This document shows positions 1 through 8,902 of a stretch of 64,000 nucleotides of DNA, piece after piece. The position numbers were made by a program, and so were the translations under genes. The notes under the pieces are model-generated. The model was not told the DNA's origin and did not search any database. It saw only the letters and a program-made list of their open reading frames with translations. The stretch is from Pseudomonas palleroniana. GTDB taxonomy: Bacteria; Pseudomonadota; Gammaproteobacteria; Pseudomonadales; Pseudomonadaceae. Location: positions 124,001 through 188,000 of the forward strand of contig NZ_PYWX01000068.1 of NCBI RefSeq assembly GCF_003031675.1. The letters run 5' to 3'. The first letter of the stretch is position 1; every line of letters starts with the position of its first letter.

Positions 1-1368
1 GATTACGTCGCGGCGGCAGGGGATATCATCTTCGATGTCGTGATGACAGCCACCACTGCGGGCATTGGCCGCGCGGGAGGTGGGGCCCTCAAAGGCGTTG
101 CCAAGGATACAGTCCAGGCAGCCGCCAAAAGCTCCATCACGCCTGTACGCAAGATGTTCGGGCAATCATTGCTGATGGGGTTCGCCGATGGTGCGAAAAC
201 GGGCGCCAAGGCGGGCTCAAAATTGCTCACTGACGCCGTTCGACGCGTACGCACAGGTTTTTCCGGCAAAACCACGCAGTCAGGCGTACGCCTGACCCCG
301 CAGCAGGCCAATGTGGTGTCCCAGCGCAGCGATCTGTTCGAGGGCACGGCTAAAGCCGCCGGCGCTGGAGGGTATTACCCGACCATTGCCAAGTTCGATG
401 CAGGCTCCGGCAGGTGGTTTGCCTACAACCCGGCCACCAACAAGTCCTTTGGCAGGCCCTTGGCGGATTTCAAGCCCACGACAACCACCCACCTGGACAC
501 CCAATGGCAGAACGTCACCCGCAAGGCGGAAAACGGCGCCCACGCCGCCGCGTTTCGCGAAGGCTACTTGAATGGCAACCCGGCCGATGTGCCTGGTTAT
601 TCAGCGGGCATGAAGTCGGCCCAAATCAAGAAGCTGGCTGTGAGCCAAAAACACACGCCCAAAAATCTCGGCATATTGGCGCGGCAACAGGAACGGGTAG
701 CGGTGCAGTTTAGTTTGAAGGGCGTCGATGTGTTCAACAATGCTGTGCGTAGTGCGGGTGGCAGGGTCACGCCGATCTCGCAATTGTTTTATTTGAGCCA
801 GGTGCAGCCGTTATCCCAAGGCCAGTGTGCAGCACTGTCCCATGTGATGATCGAGGCGATAAAACGGGGCAAGGGGCAGCAGTTCATCGACAACCTCTTT
901 AAAGCGGCGGCCAATCCGAACAGCGCCGCTTCCAAGCGCTTTATCCAGACGGTCACGGGCATGCAAAGCCGGTTCGCCCAGCCGACTGCATTCCATGGCA
1001 TATCCAATGTGCCCTCTAAACCCTTCAACGTGATAGCTGATGAACTGGTCACGGCTCCCCAGACCAAATACATCCTGGTCAGTGATAAAGGCCACGCCAT
1101 GGTCGTGGGGGTCAAGGTTGAAGGGGGGCAGCGTACTTACTTCTTTTTCGAGCCCAATTACGGTTTGGCTGAGTTTCCGACGCTGGGCAGCTTGCGCAAA
1201 GCAATGAATGACGTATTCACCAACAAAAAATTTCCCCGACCCTATGCCAACACCGACCCCACGCCCAAAGTGCTGCACCTCGGTGTCAGTGAATACCGCA
1301 GCGACGCGCTGAGCAAAGTAGGCGTCGACTCCGACACCGTAGCCAGTCTGTTTATGACCCCACTCTAG
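1..1368 (+). CDS. C-terminal part of a large toxin-like protein with a C58-like cysteine protease domain (5' truncated)
   Basis: The frame is open from base 1, so the gene starts left of the window; 455 residues are visible. The first 50 residues are Gly/Ala-rich and amphipathic, as in the linker or membrane-inserting part of large bacterial toxins. The last 200 residues carry a candidate papain-like triad: Cys276 in GQCAALSH, His365 in DKGHAMVVG and Glu384 in FFFEPNYG. Order, spacing and local motifs fit clan CA family C58 (YopT, AvrPphB and the C58-like domains of LifA/PaTox-type toxins), where the third residue is normally Asp in a DPN-type motif; here it is Glu. Inferred role: an effector or toxin whose protease domain acts in a target cell. 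Alternatives are a T6SS or contact-dependent effector, or a dermonecrotic-toxin-like protein. The N-terminal domains and secretion route are outside the window. Confidence 0.6.
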   Translation, partial: DYVAAAGDIIFDVVMTATTAGIGRAGGGALKGVAKDTVQAAAKSSITPVRKMFGQSLLMGFADGAKTGAKAGSKLLTDAVRRVRTGFSGKTTQSGVRLTPQQANVVSQRSDLFEGTAKAAGAGGYYPTIAKFDAGSGRWFAYNPATNKSFGRPLADFKPTTTTHLDTQWQNVTRKAENGAHAAAFREGYLNGNPADVPGYSAGMKSAQIKKLAVSQKHTPKNLGILARQQERVAVQFSLKGVDVFNNAVRSAGGRVTPISQLFYLSQVQPLSQGQCAALSHVMIEAIKRGKGQQFIDNLFKAAANPNSAASKRFIQTVTGMQSRFAQPTAFHGISNVPSKPFNVIADELVTAPQTKYILVSDKGHAMVVGVKVEGGQRTYFFFEPNYGLAEFPTLGSLRKAMNDVFTNKKFPRPYANTDPTPKVLHLGVSEYRSDALSKVGVDSDTVASLFMTPL

Positions 1369-1380
1369 ACCCGCCGCGGC

Positions 1381-3063
1381 TTACCCCTGGGAACGCGCGT
1401 TGATCATCTCGCGGACCTTCGCCGTCAGCATATCGAAGGTGAACGGCTTGGTGATCAACTGCATCCCGGGGTCAAGAAACCCACCGCGCACCGCCGCATG
1501 CTCGGCATACCCGGTAATGAACAGCACCTTGAGCTCGGGCCTTATCTGCCGCCCGATCTCGGCCAACTGCCGGCCGTTCATGCCTGGCAAGCCGACATCG
1601 CTGATCATCAAGTCGATGCGTTGCTCCGACTCAATGATCGGCAACGCCGAAGGGGCGTCCTCAGCTTCGACATAGGCGTAGCCCAGTTCCTTGAGCACCG
1701 TACTGACCAACACGCGGACCGCCGGGTCATCTTCGACAATCAACACGGTCTCTTCGGCACCGGCGAACGGCAGCAGCGCGGGGTCGGTGGCCTCGGCCTG
1801 CGTGATTTCACCGTGGAAGCGTGGCAGGAACAAGCTGACGGTCGTGCCTTTATCGACCTCACTGTGAATCGTCACATGGCCGTGGGATTGACGGGCAAAC
1901 CCGTAAATCATCGACAACCCAAGGCCGGTGCCCTGGCCGATGGGCTTGGTCGTGAAAAACGGGTCAAACACCCGGCTCATCAGACCTTCCGGGATACCAC
2001 ACCCCGTGTCGCTGACGCTCAACTCCACATAGTCGCCTGGCTCCAACGTGCCATAGGCGGCGGTAAACACGCTGTCCAGATGCCGATTACTGGTTTCCAC
2101 CACCAGCCTGCCGCCCCCCGGCATGGCATCCCGCGCATTGATCACAAGGTTCAGCAAGGCACTTTCCAGTTGGTTGGGGTCAGCTTCCGCAGTCCATAAG
2201 CCGGCGGCCAGGCGCATATCCAGGACGATGCTTTCGTTGATGCTGCGCTTGAGTAACTCCCCCATGGAACTCACCAACTGGTTGATTTGCACCGGTTTGG
2301 CGTCCAGGGATTGGCGACGGGAAAACGCCAGCAAGCGGTGAGTAAGGCTGGCTGCGCGGTTGGCCGAGGTGACGCCCAGGTCGATCAGGCTGTCGAGGTC
2401 ATCCAGCTTGCCGCGCGCAACCCGCCTGCGCAGCATCTCCAGGCTGCCGATGATGCCGGTGAGCATGTTGTTGAAGTCATGGGCGATACCGCCCGTCAAT
2501 TGGCCCACCGCTTCCATTTTCTGCGATTGCCGCAAGGCATCTTCGTTATGGCGTAATTGCGCGGTGCGTTCTTCGACCTGCTGTTCGAGAGATTCCAGGG
2601 TCGTTTGCAGTCGCTGCTGGCTGGTACTCAGTTCTATGAGCCGGTCACGCGCCTCATATTGCCGTCGCCGGCCGCGCAGGGCGGCGCTGACCAGACTGAT
2701 CAAGGTCACCGGATGAAAGGGGCGCTCCAGGAAGGTAACGTTGCCCAGCAACTCACCCAGGTGCGCTGAGCCGTTGCGTTGATGACCGCCATGGTGGGTC
2801 ATCAGCACAATCGGCAAGTCAGACCACGCCGGTTGCCGGGCGAGGTAATCCAGCAAGGGCGCCAGTTCGACACCGCGCAGTGCTTCGGCGGCGATGATCA
2901 GCAGCCCGGCGCCTTGTTCCAGCGCCTCGCACAGGGCGCCCAGACTGTGGGCAACAATCCCGTCGTAGTGCGCCTCGTTGAGCATCTGCAACGCCAATGT
3001 ACTGTCGCGGCCCAGCGGCGCCAGAATGATCGCACGCTCGGAGACCGGTGAAAGGCCTGTCAC
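1381..3063 (-). CDS. Hybrid sensor histidine kinase with N-terminal pseudo-receiver and C-terminal receiver
   Basis: A 560-residue cytoplasmic kinase with no membrane segment. Residues 10-130 fold-match a receiver, but the position expected for the phosphoacceptor Asp reads LLIIAAEAL and the conserved Lys region reads LERPFHP, so it looks like a pseudo-receiver. A coiled coil (about 136-175) leads to the HisKA H-box GGIAHDFNN with His195. HATPase_c follows (NLVINARDAMPGGG, DTGCGIP, TGLGLSM), then an intact receiver (about 438-555) with Asp489 in SDVGLPG and Lys539 in ITKPF. The GTG start overlaps the stop of the KaiC-like gene by four-base GTGA coupling, with AGGAG just upstream. Tight coupling suggests it senses or is gated by the KaiC-like ATPase. 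No dedicated output regulator is adjacent. Confidence 0.9.
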   Translation of the reverse strand: MTGLSPVSERAIILAPLGRDSTLALQMLNEAHYDGIVAHSLGALCEALEQGAGLLIIAAEALRGVELAPLLDYLARQPAWSDLPIVLMTHHGGHQRNGSAHLGELLGNVTFLERPFHPVTLISLVSAALRGRRRQYEARDRLIELSTSQQRLQTTLESLEQQVEERTAQLRHNEDALRQSQKMEAVGQLTGGIAHDFNNMLTGIIGSLEMLRRRVARGKLDDLDSLIDLGVTSANRAASLTHRLLAFSRRQSLDAKPVQINQLVSSMGELLKRSINESIVLDMRLAAGLWTAEADPNQLESALLNLVINARDAMPGGGRLVVETSNRHLDSVFTAAYGTLEPGDYVELSVSDTGCGIPEGLMSRVFDPFFTTKPIGQGTGLGLSMIYGFARQSHGHVTIHSEVDKGTTVSLFLPRFHGEITQAEATDPALLPFAGAEETVLIVEDDPAVRVLVSTVLKELGYAYVEAEDAPSALPIIESEQRIDLMISDVGLPGMNGRQLAEIGRQIRPELKVLFITGYAEHAAVRGGFLDPGMQLITKPFTFDMLTAKVREMINARSQG

Positions 3064-4562
3064 TGCTCCTCATCCTCCAGCAGCGGAGCGGCGCTGCCCA
3101 CATACGTGGGAATACCGCGCAGCACGCCTTGGAAATTGCTCAGCGGGGCACCAATGGTCATGCCCTGTTTGCTGATGCGGTACTCACGAATAGTCGACTC
3201 ATGGGTCCCCGTCCTTTTCTTGATGACCGAGATAGCCCGACGAACTTCGCCCAGCGCTTCGAAGTAACGCAACAAAATGACGGTGTCGGCCAGGTAGGTA
3301 ATGTCCACGGGCGCCTGCATGTCCCCGACCAGGCCGTGTTGGGCGATAGTCATGAAGGTCGCCGCGCCACGGCGATTGAGGTACAGCAACAATTCATGCA
3401 TGTGCAGGATCAGCGCGTTCTCTTCCGGCATCGCCGCCTGATAGCCGTTGAGGCTGTCGATCACTACCGTCTTGATGCCATGCTCGTCCACGCAACGCCG
3501 TACGCGATGAGAGAACTCCCCGGGTGCCAGTTCAGCGGCGTCCACCTGTTCGATCAGCAGGTTGCCGGTCGCTTGCAGTGCTTCAAGGTCAATGTTCAGC
3601 TTGCGCATGCGCTCGAACAGCAGACCCAGTTCCTCATCGAAAATAAACAGCGCGGCTTTCTCGCCGCGGGCCACCGCCGCCGTGGCAAAGACAAATGCGA
3701 TCAGCGATTTACCGGTACCGGCAGGGCCGAGAATCAGGCTGCTGGAGCCGGTTTCAATACCGCCGCCGAGCAACGCATCGAGTTCCTGGATGCCGCTGGT
3801 CAAGGTCTCGCGCACGTAGCCGGCGCGGTGCTCGGCAGCCACCAACCGGGGAAATACGTGCACACCGCCTTCCAAGATGGTGAAATCATGAAAACCGCCG
3901 CGATACTTCTGGCCACGGTACTTCATCACGCGCACGCGCCGACGTTCGGCGCCATAGCTGGGAGTCAGCTCTTCCAGGCGGATCACCCCGTGGGCCACAC
4001 TGTGCACGGTCTTGTCCAGCGCCTCGGTGGTCAGGTCGTCGAGCAGCAGCACCGTGGTGTCATAGCGCACGAAGTAATGCTTGATTGCCAGGATCTGCCG
4101 GCGATAACGCAACGAGCTTTGTGCCAGCAGGCGGATCTCCGACAGACTGTCGATCACCACCCGGCTCGGTTTGACACGCTCGACCACCTCGAAGATCTGC
4201 CGGGTGGCCTCACCCAGTTCCAGGTCGGAGGAATACAGCAGACTTTGTTGGTGCTCGGCATTGAGCAGGCTTTCGGGTGGGGTCAGCTCGAAAATATGGA
4301 TGTTGTCATCCAACTGCCAACCGTGGGATTCGGCGCCCTGGCGCAACTCGCGCTCGGTTTCGGAAAGGGTGATGTACAGCGAACGCTCGCCGTTTTTCGC
4401 ACCGGCCTGCAGGAATTGCAGGGCAACGGTGGTCTTTCCGGTACCGGGTTCGCCTTCCAGCAGGAACAGGTGGCTACGCGAGAGCCCGCCGACAAGAATG
4501 TCATCAAGACCTTCGATGCCGGTGGCCGCCTTTTCACTGAACTGCGTATTGGATGTAGACAA
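3060..4562 (-). CDS. KaiC-like double RecA-domain ATPase
   Basis: 500 residues with two tandem KaiC/RecA domains. CI has Walker A GEPGTGKTT (37-45), the acidic pair in LSETERE (near 68-70) and Walker B VVIDSL (135-140). CII has Walker A GPAGTGKS (279-286), FDEE (309-311) and Walker B VVIDS (366-370). Cyanobacterial KaiC is a clock autokinase/ATPase; homologues in other bacteria occur without KaiA, as here, and several have been linked to stress responses. By eye, the position of cyanobacterial Ser431-Thr432 is Thr422-Tyr423 in DITYLADT. The start is TTG, with GAGGG six bases upstream; no better ATG precedes the domain. First gene of a two-gene operon with the histidine kinase. Confidence 0.92.
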   Translation of the reverse strand: MSTSNTQFSEKAATGIEGLDDILVGGLSRSHLFLLEGEPGTGKTTVALQFLQAGAKNGERSLYITLSETERELRQGAESHGWQLDDNIHIFELTPPESLLNAEHQQSLLYSSDLELGEATRQIFEVVERVKPSRVVIDSLSEIRLLAQSSLRYRRQILAIKHYFVRYDTTVLLLDDLTTEALDKTVHSVAHGVIRLEELTPSYGAERRRVRVMKYRGQKYRGGFHDFTILEGGVHVFPRLVAAEHRAGYVRETLTSGIQELDALLGGGIETGSSSLILGPAGTGKSLIAFVFATAAVARGEKAALFIFDEELGLLFERMRKLNIDLEALQATGNLLIEQVDAAELAPGEFSHRVRRCVDEHGIKTVVIDSLNGYQAAMPEENALILHMHELLLYLNRRGAATFMTIAQHGLVGDMQAPVDITYLADTVILLRYFEALGEVRRAISVIKKRTGTHESTIREYRISKQGMTIGAPLSNFQGVLRGIPTYVGSAAPLLEDEEQ

Positions 4563-4705
4563 GAAGTGCCCTCAGGTCACGTACAAGTAGGTGCGCGCTG
4601 CTTTGAGCGCGCCATATTTACTTGACCGTAGCGGCCCCGTGGCGGTTCAACGTTTTGCGTTTTTTGTGCAACCAGTCGCTGTTTTTACAAATTTGTATTG
4701 TCAGG

Positions 4706-5764
4706 TCAGAGACCTTGCTGTAGCGCAGGATCGTCCGGATTTTGCTGTTCAAGCTGAGCCAGCAACACCTGGACGTTTTGCAATTGGCCACTTTCCTTCC
4801 AGTAGTTGACCAGCAGCACCCGCGCCTTGCGGTTGGCGGGGTGGCGTTGAATGATCTCTTCCAGCTGGCGCTGGGCCGCCTCCAATTCCTCCTGGGCGTG
4901 CAGGGTGGTGGCCAGGTCGTAGCGGTAATCCTGATTGTCCGGCTCCAGCTCCACCGCCTTGGACAAGCCGAGCAAGGCATATTGGCGTTCACCGTGGTGC
5001 AACAGCCACAGGCCCAGGGCATGTTGCAAGTAGGCCGACTCCGGGTGTTCGGCCAGTTGTCGCGCCAGCAATTGGCGGGACTCATCGGTTTTGCCTTGCT
5101 TGTCCAGCAGCTCGATTTGCGCCACCACGGTTTGCAGGTTATCCGGCTGCAGGCGCATCGCCTGTTCCAGGGCATGTTGCGCGTCCGGCAGCAGGGCGCT
5201 GTGAATGTACAGGCGCGCCAACTGGATCCAGCCTTCGGCCGTCTCGGGCTGGGCCTTGAGATATTTCACAAATTCGTCGAGCACTTGCTGCAATGGGCCG
5301 AAATAAAGGCCCAGCGTGTCGGGTGAAAGGCCGAGCAAGGCGTTTGCGGCGGCAAAGCGCACACTCTGTTCGGGATCTTCAAGTACCGGGCCCAGCAGCA
5401 AAGTGCGCTGGCCGGTCGGCACCAGGCCGACGATGCTGTGGATCGCCGCCTCTCGTACCAGTGGCGACTCATTGGCCAAGTCCTTGTCGGCGAGCTTCAG
5501 CGCTTGCGGGCTGGGGTAGTTGGGCAGTTCCGCATGCAGGGCGGCACGACGTTCCGGCGACAGGTCCGGCCGCCCCAGCTGTTGATACAACACGCGTGCG
5601 GCGCCTGGCTCCCCGTTGTGCGCCTGCTTCAGCGCTTTGCCATAGCCATGGGCAATCGCCGGCGGCACGGCGACCTGAGCGGTGCGGGAGAAATACCAGG
5701 TGATCGACACAATCAACAACAGGGCGCACAGGCCGATGATGGAGTAACGGCGTGACTTTGACAT
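4706..5764 (-). CDS. Membrane-anchored TPR protein with HEAT-like middle region
   Basis: 352 residues. One N-terminal membrane segment (about 8-25, IIGLCALLLIVSITWYF) anchors a soluble part predicted to face the periplasm. Residues 70-150 show two HEAT-like helical repeats (SPLVREAAIHSIVGL and EQSVRFAAANALLGL). Residues about 165-350 are TPR repeats (AEGWIQLARLYIHSALLPDA, SAYLQHALGLWLLHHGE and similar). The TPR part resembles CcmI/CycH-type assembly factors, but no cytochrome c maturation genes lie nearby. A scaffold role is inferred from the repeats; the partner is unknown. It lies 143 bp downstream of the KaiC start on the same strand and is probably transcribed separately. Confidence 0.75.
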   Translation of the reverse strand: MSKSRRYSIIGLCALLLIVSITWYFSRTAQVAVPPAIAHGYGKALKQAHNGEPGAARVLYQQLGRPDLSPERRAALHAELPNYPSPQALKLADKDLANESPLVREAAIHSIVGLVPTGQRTLLLGPVLEDPEQSVRFAAANALLGLSPDTLGLYFGPLQQVLDEFVKYLKAQPETAEGWIQLARLYIHSALLPDAQHALEQAMRLQPDNLQTVVAQIELLDKQGKTDESRQLLARQLAEHPESAYLQHALGLWLLHHGERQYALLGLSKAVELEPDNQDYRYDLATTLHAQEELEAAQRQLEEIIQRHPANRKARVLLVNYWKESGQLQNVQVLLAQLEQQNPDDPALQQGL

Positions 5765-5832
5765 GCAGGCGTCCGGGCAGCTATCGCAAAGCCATCAGCT
5801 TCGGCCAGAGCACGGCAGGTGTCAAACCCGTA

Positions 5833-6726
5833 TCAGTTCAGCACATAGTCGATCGGTTGCAGGGCCGGCGGTAAATCGGTTTCGCCCAGCGCGGCGAGGA
5901 CTTCACGCTCCAGGGTGCGCAGCAGCGCATTGCACGGCAGGTCGTTTTCGTCAAAGCCAAAGGGGTCTTCGAGGTCATCACCAATTTCGTCGAGGCCGAA
6001 GAACGTATAGCTGACGATGGCTGTGAACACGGGGGTGAGCCATCCCAGCGGCTCGGCCATGGCGAACGGCAGCAGAATGCAGAACAGGTAGATGGTGCGG
6101 TGCAACAGCAACGTGTAGGGGAAGGGCAGCGGTGTGTGCTTGATCCGCTCGCAGGCCGCCTGCACCTGGCTCAAGCCGACCAGACGGGTTTCCAATTGGG
6201 TGTAGCGCCAGTCGCTGATCACACTGCGCTGGGCCAGCTCGGAAAAGCGCGCACCCAGGGTTTGCAGCAGGCTGTCGGGCGGGTTGGGATGGTTGCCGTC
6301 CACGGCCATCCATGGCGCTATCGCCCGCGCTTCATCTTCATGGCGCAAACGCGCAATCAGCCCATGGGCAAAGCCACAGACACCCCGCAACAGGTCGCTG
6401 CGCTCGCGGCAGTCACCCAGCACCTGGGTTTCACGAATCAGCGAGCGCACCTCAATGATCATCTGCCCCAGCTGTTTGCGGCCTTCCCACCAACGGTCAT
6501 AGCAGGCGTTGTTGCGAAAACTCATGAAGATCGACAGCGATAGCCCGAGCAACGTGAACGGCGTCGCATTGACCCTGGAGAAGTACGCGGGGTGCAGGGT
6601 TTCCACCAGCACGATCACCGAAGCCAGCAGGGTGACCAACAGGCTGCGCAAGGCAATGCGCTTGGCAATCGAGCCTTTGAGGGAAAACAGGATGCCCAGC
6701 AGATTGGGTTTGGAACGCACGATCAT
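5833..6726 (-). CDS. Bestrophin-like (UPF0187/YneE) channel protein
   Basis: 297 residues with the family pattern: a basic N-terminus (MIVRSKPNLLGILFSLKGS), two closely spaced membrane helices (about 28-72), a long polar middle, and two further membrane helices near 205-250. Conserved features include RNNACYDRWWEGRK after TM2 and the acidic tail DEIGDDLEDPFG. Bacterial bestrophins are inner-membrane anion or cation channels related to eukaryotic bestrophins. The ATG at 6726 is chosen over an in-frame upstream start at 6789 because the family begins at this basic stretch. It is divergent from the acyl-CoA operon starting at 6930. Confidence 0.88.
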   Translation of the reverse strand: MIVRSKPNLLGILFSLKGSIAKRIALRSLLVTLLASVIVLVETLHPAYFSRVNATPFTLLGLSLSIFMSFRNNACYDRWWEGRKQLGQMIIEVRSLIRETQVLGDCRERSDLLRGVCGFAHGLIARLRHEDEARAIAPWMAVDGNHPNPPDSLLQTLGARFSELAQRSVISDWRYTQLETRLVGLSQVQAACERIKHTPLPFPYTLLLHRTIYLFCILLPFAMAEPLGWLTPVFTAIVSYTFFGLDEIGDDLEDPFGFDENDLPCNALLRTLEREVLAALGETDLPPALQPIDYVLN

Positions 6727-6929
6727 CGCGGCAAGACTTCTTCGGTGGCGCAGGCCCCCAGAGTAGAAGTCGCGTGCGCTGGCGTCCAATCACTTGGACC
6801 GACCGGTCGATCAGCGCGATCAATCATGGCCAAACCAGTCAGCCAGGTTGATGGCTTTGACCATTGCTGCCAAGCGGCTCTGGAGTGACTATTTCCAGGG
6901 TCGCTTGATCCACTTTGAAGGAAACAATA

Positions 6930-7697
6930 ATGCAGATTGAAAACAAGATATTCCTGGTCAGTGGCGGTGCTTCGGGGCTCGGTGCGGCGACCGCTGACAT
7001 GCTGGTCGCGGCCGGCGCCAAGGTGATGCTGGTCGACCTGAACGCCGAGGCCGTTGCGGCCAAGGCCGGCCAATTGGGTGATAACGCGCGTTGCGCGGTG
7101 GCCGACATCAGCCAGGAGGCCGCTGCCCAGGCCGCCGTGGAAGCCACGGTCGCAGCGTTTGGCGGCTTGCATGGGCTGGTGAACTGCGCCGGTGTAGTGC
7201 GTGGCGAGAAAATCCTCGGCAAGAACGGCCCCCATGGTTTGGCCAGCTTCGCCCAAGTGATCAACGTCAACCTGATCGGCAGCTTCAACCTATTGCGCCT
7301 GGCCGCTGCAGCCATTGCTGAAACCGAGGCGAATGCCGACGGTGAGCGCGGCGTGATCATCAACACGGCCTCGGTGGCCGCCTTTGACGGACAGATCGGC
7401 CAGGCGGCGTATTCCGCTTCCAAGGGTGCCATCGCCAGCCTGACCCTGCCCGCCGCCCGCGAGCTGGCGCGCTTCGGCATCCGGGTCATGACCATTGCCC
7501 CGGGCATTTTCGAAACCCCGATGATGGCCGGCATGACCCCGGAAGTTCGCGACTCCCTGGCCGCCGGCGTGCCATTCCCGCCGCGCCTGGGCAAACCGGC
7601 CGAATACGCGGCGCTGGTACGTCACATCATTGAAAACAGCATGCTCAATGGCGAGGTGATCCGTCTCGACGGCGCCTTGCGCATGGCTGCCAAGTAA
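6930..7697 (+). CDS. SDR dehydrogenase of 3-hydroxyacyl-CoA type (HSD17B10-like)
   Basis: 255 residues. NAD-binding motif GGASGLG near the N-terminus, acidic VDLN at the end of beta-2 (NAD preference), catalytic Ser in NTASVAA and Tyr/Lys in AAYSASKGA. It closely resembles type II 3-hydroxyacyl-CoA dehydrogenases that oxidise 2-methyl-3-hydroxybutyryl-CoA in isoleucine breakdown. The ATG at 6930 has AAGGA seven bases upstream and is preferred over an in-frame TTG at 6915. It is the first gene of a four-gene operon with thiolase, acyl-CoA dehydrogenase and enoyl-CoA hydratase, giving a full beta-oxidation set. The substrate is inferred from this context. Confidence 0.9.
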   Translation: MQIENKIFLVSGGASGLGAATADMLVAAGAKVMLVDLNAEAVAAKAGQLGDNARCAVADISQEAAAQAAVEATVAAFGGLHGLVNCAGVVRGEKILGKNGPHGLASFAQVINVNLIGSFNLLRLAAAAIAETEANADGERGVIINTASVAAFDGQIGQAAYSASKGAIASLTLPAARELARFGIRVMTIAPGIFETPMMAGMTPEVRDSLAAGVPFPPRLGKPAEYAALVRHIIENSMLNGEVIRLDGALRMAAK

Positions 7698-7708
7698 GGA
7701 GTATTCCC

Positions 7709-8893
7709 ATGACTGATCCGATCGTCATCGTCAGCGCCGTACGCACGCCCATGGGCGGTTTCCAGGGCGACCTCAAGGGCCTGACCGCGCCCCAACTGGG
7801 CAGCGCCGCCATTCGTGCCGCCGTCGAACGTGCCGGTATTGCCGGCGATGCAGTGGATGAAGTGCTGTTCGGCTGCGTGCTGCCGGCCGGCCTCGGCCAG
7901 GCACCTGCACGCCAGGCCGCGCTGGGCGCGGGGTTGGACAAGGCCACCCGCTGTACGACCCTCAACAAAATGTGCGGTTCGGGGATGGAGGCCGCCATTC
8001 TCGCCCACGATGCGCTGGTGGCCGGCAGCGTCGATGTGGTGATCGCCGGGGGCATGGAAAGCATGTCCAACGCGCCGTATCTGCTGGACCGTGCGCGCAG
8101 TGGCTACCGCATGGGGCATGGCAAGGTACTCGACCACATGTTCCTCGACGGCCTCGAAGACGCGTATGACAAAGGCCGCCTGATGGGCACCTTTGCCGAG
8201 GATTGCGCCGAGCACAACGGCTTTACCCGTGAAGCCCAGGACGCCTTCGCCATCGCCTCGCTGACGCGTGCCCAGGACGCGATCACCCGGGGCAGTTTCA
8301 GCGCCGAGATCGTGCCGGTGCAGGTCACCGTAGGCAAAGAACAGAAAACCGTCCTGCACGATGAACAACCGCCCAAAGCCAAGCTGGACAAGATCACCAG
8401 CTTGAAACCGGCGTTTCGCGACGGCGGCACGGTGACGGCGGCCAACTCCAGCTCGATTTCCGACGGCGCGGCAGCCTTGCTGATGATGCGCCAATCCGAA
8501 GCGCGCAAGCGTGGCCTCAAGCCACTGGCGGTGATTCACGGGCATGCTGCGTTCGCCGATGAGCCGGGTCTGTTCCCGGTCGCGCCGGTGGGGGCAATCC
8601 GCAAGCTGATGAGCAAGACCGGTTGGAGCCTGAATGATGTTGACCTGTTCGAGATCAACGAAGCTTTTGCGGTGGTCAGCCTGATTACCATGGCCAAACT
8701 GGAAATCCCCCACAGCAAGGTCAACATCCACGGCGGCGCCTGCGCCCTGGGCCATCCGATCGGTGCCTCCGGTGCGCGGATCCTGGTGACCCTGCTCTCG
8801 GCCTTGCGCCAGAACGGGCTCAAGCGCGGTGTTGCCGCCATCTGCATCGGCGGTGGTGAAGCCACGGCCATGGCCGTCGAATGCCTGGATTAA
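7709..8893 (+). CDS. Acetyl-CoA C-acyltransferase (thiolase)
   Basis: 394 residues, a typical length for biosynthetic-type thiolases. The acylated nucleophile Cys lies in NKMCGSGMEA, the catalytic His in GHPIGASGA and the second Cys in CIGGGEA. It cleaves 3-ketoacyl-CoA to acetyl-CoA plus a shortened acyl-CoA; in this operon a likely substrate is 2-methylacetoacetyl-CoA, giving acetyl-CoA and propionyl-CoA. It starts 11 bp after the SDR stop behind a strong AAGGAG site. A general acetoacetyl-CoA role cannot be excluded. Confidence 0.93.
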   Translation: MTDPIVIVSAVRTPMGGFQGDLKGLTAPQLGSAAIRAAVERAGIAGDAVDEVLFGCVLPAGLGQAPARQAALGAGLDKATRCTTLNKMCGSGMEAAILAHDALVAGSVDVVIAGGMESMSNAPYLLDRARSGYRMGHGKVLDHMFLDGLEDAYDKGRLMGTFAEDCAEHNGFTREAQDAFAIASLTRAQDAITRGSFSAEIVPVQVTVGKEQKTVLHDEQPPKAKLDKITSLKPAFRDGGTVTAANSSSISDGAAALLMMRQSEARKRGLKPLAVIHGHAAFADEPGLFPVAPVGAIRKLMSKTGWSLNDVDLFEINEAFAVVSLITMAKLEIPHSKVNIHGGACALGHPIGASGARILVTLLSALRQNGLKRGVAAICIGGGEATAMAVECLD

Positions 8894-8902
8894 GGACGCT
8901 AT

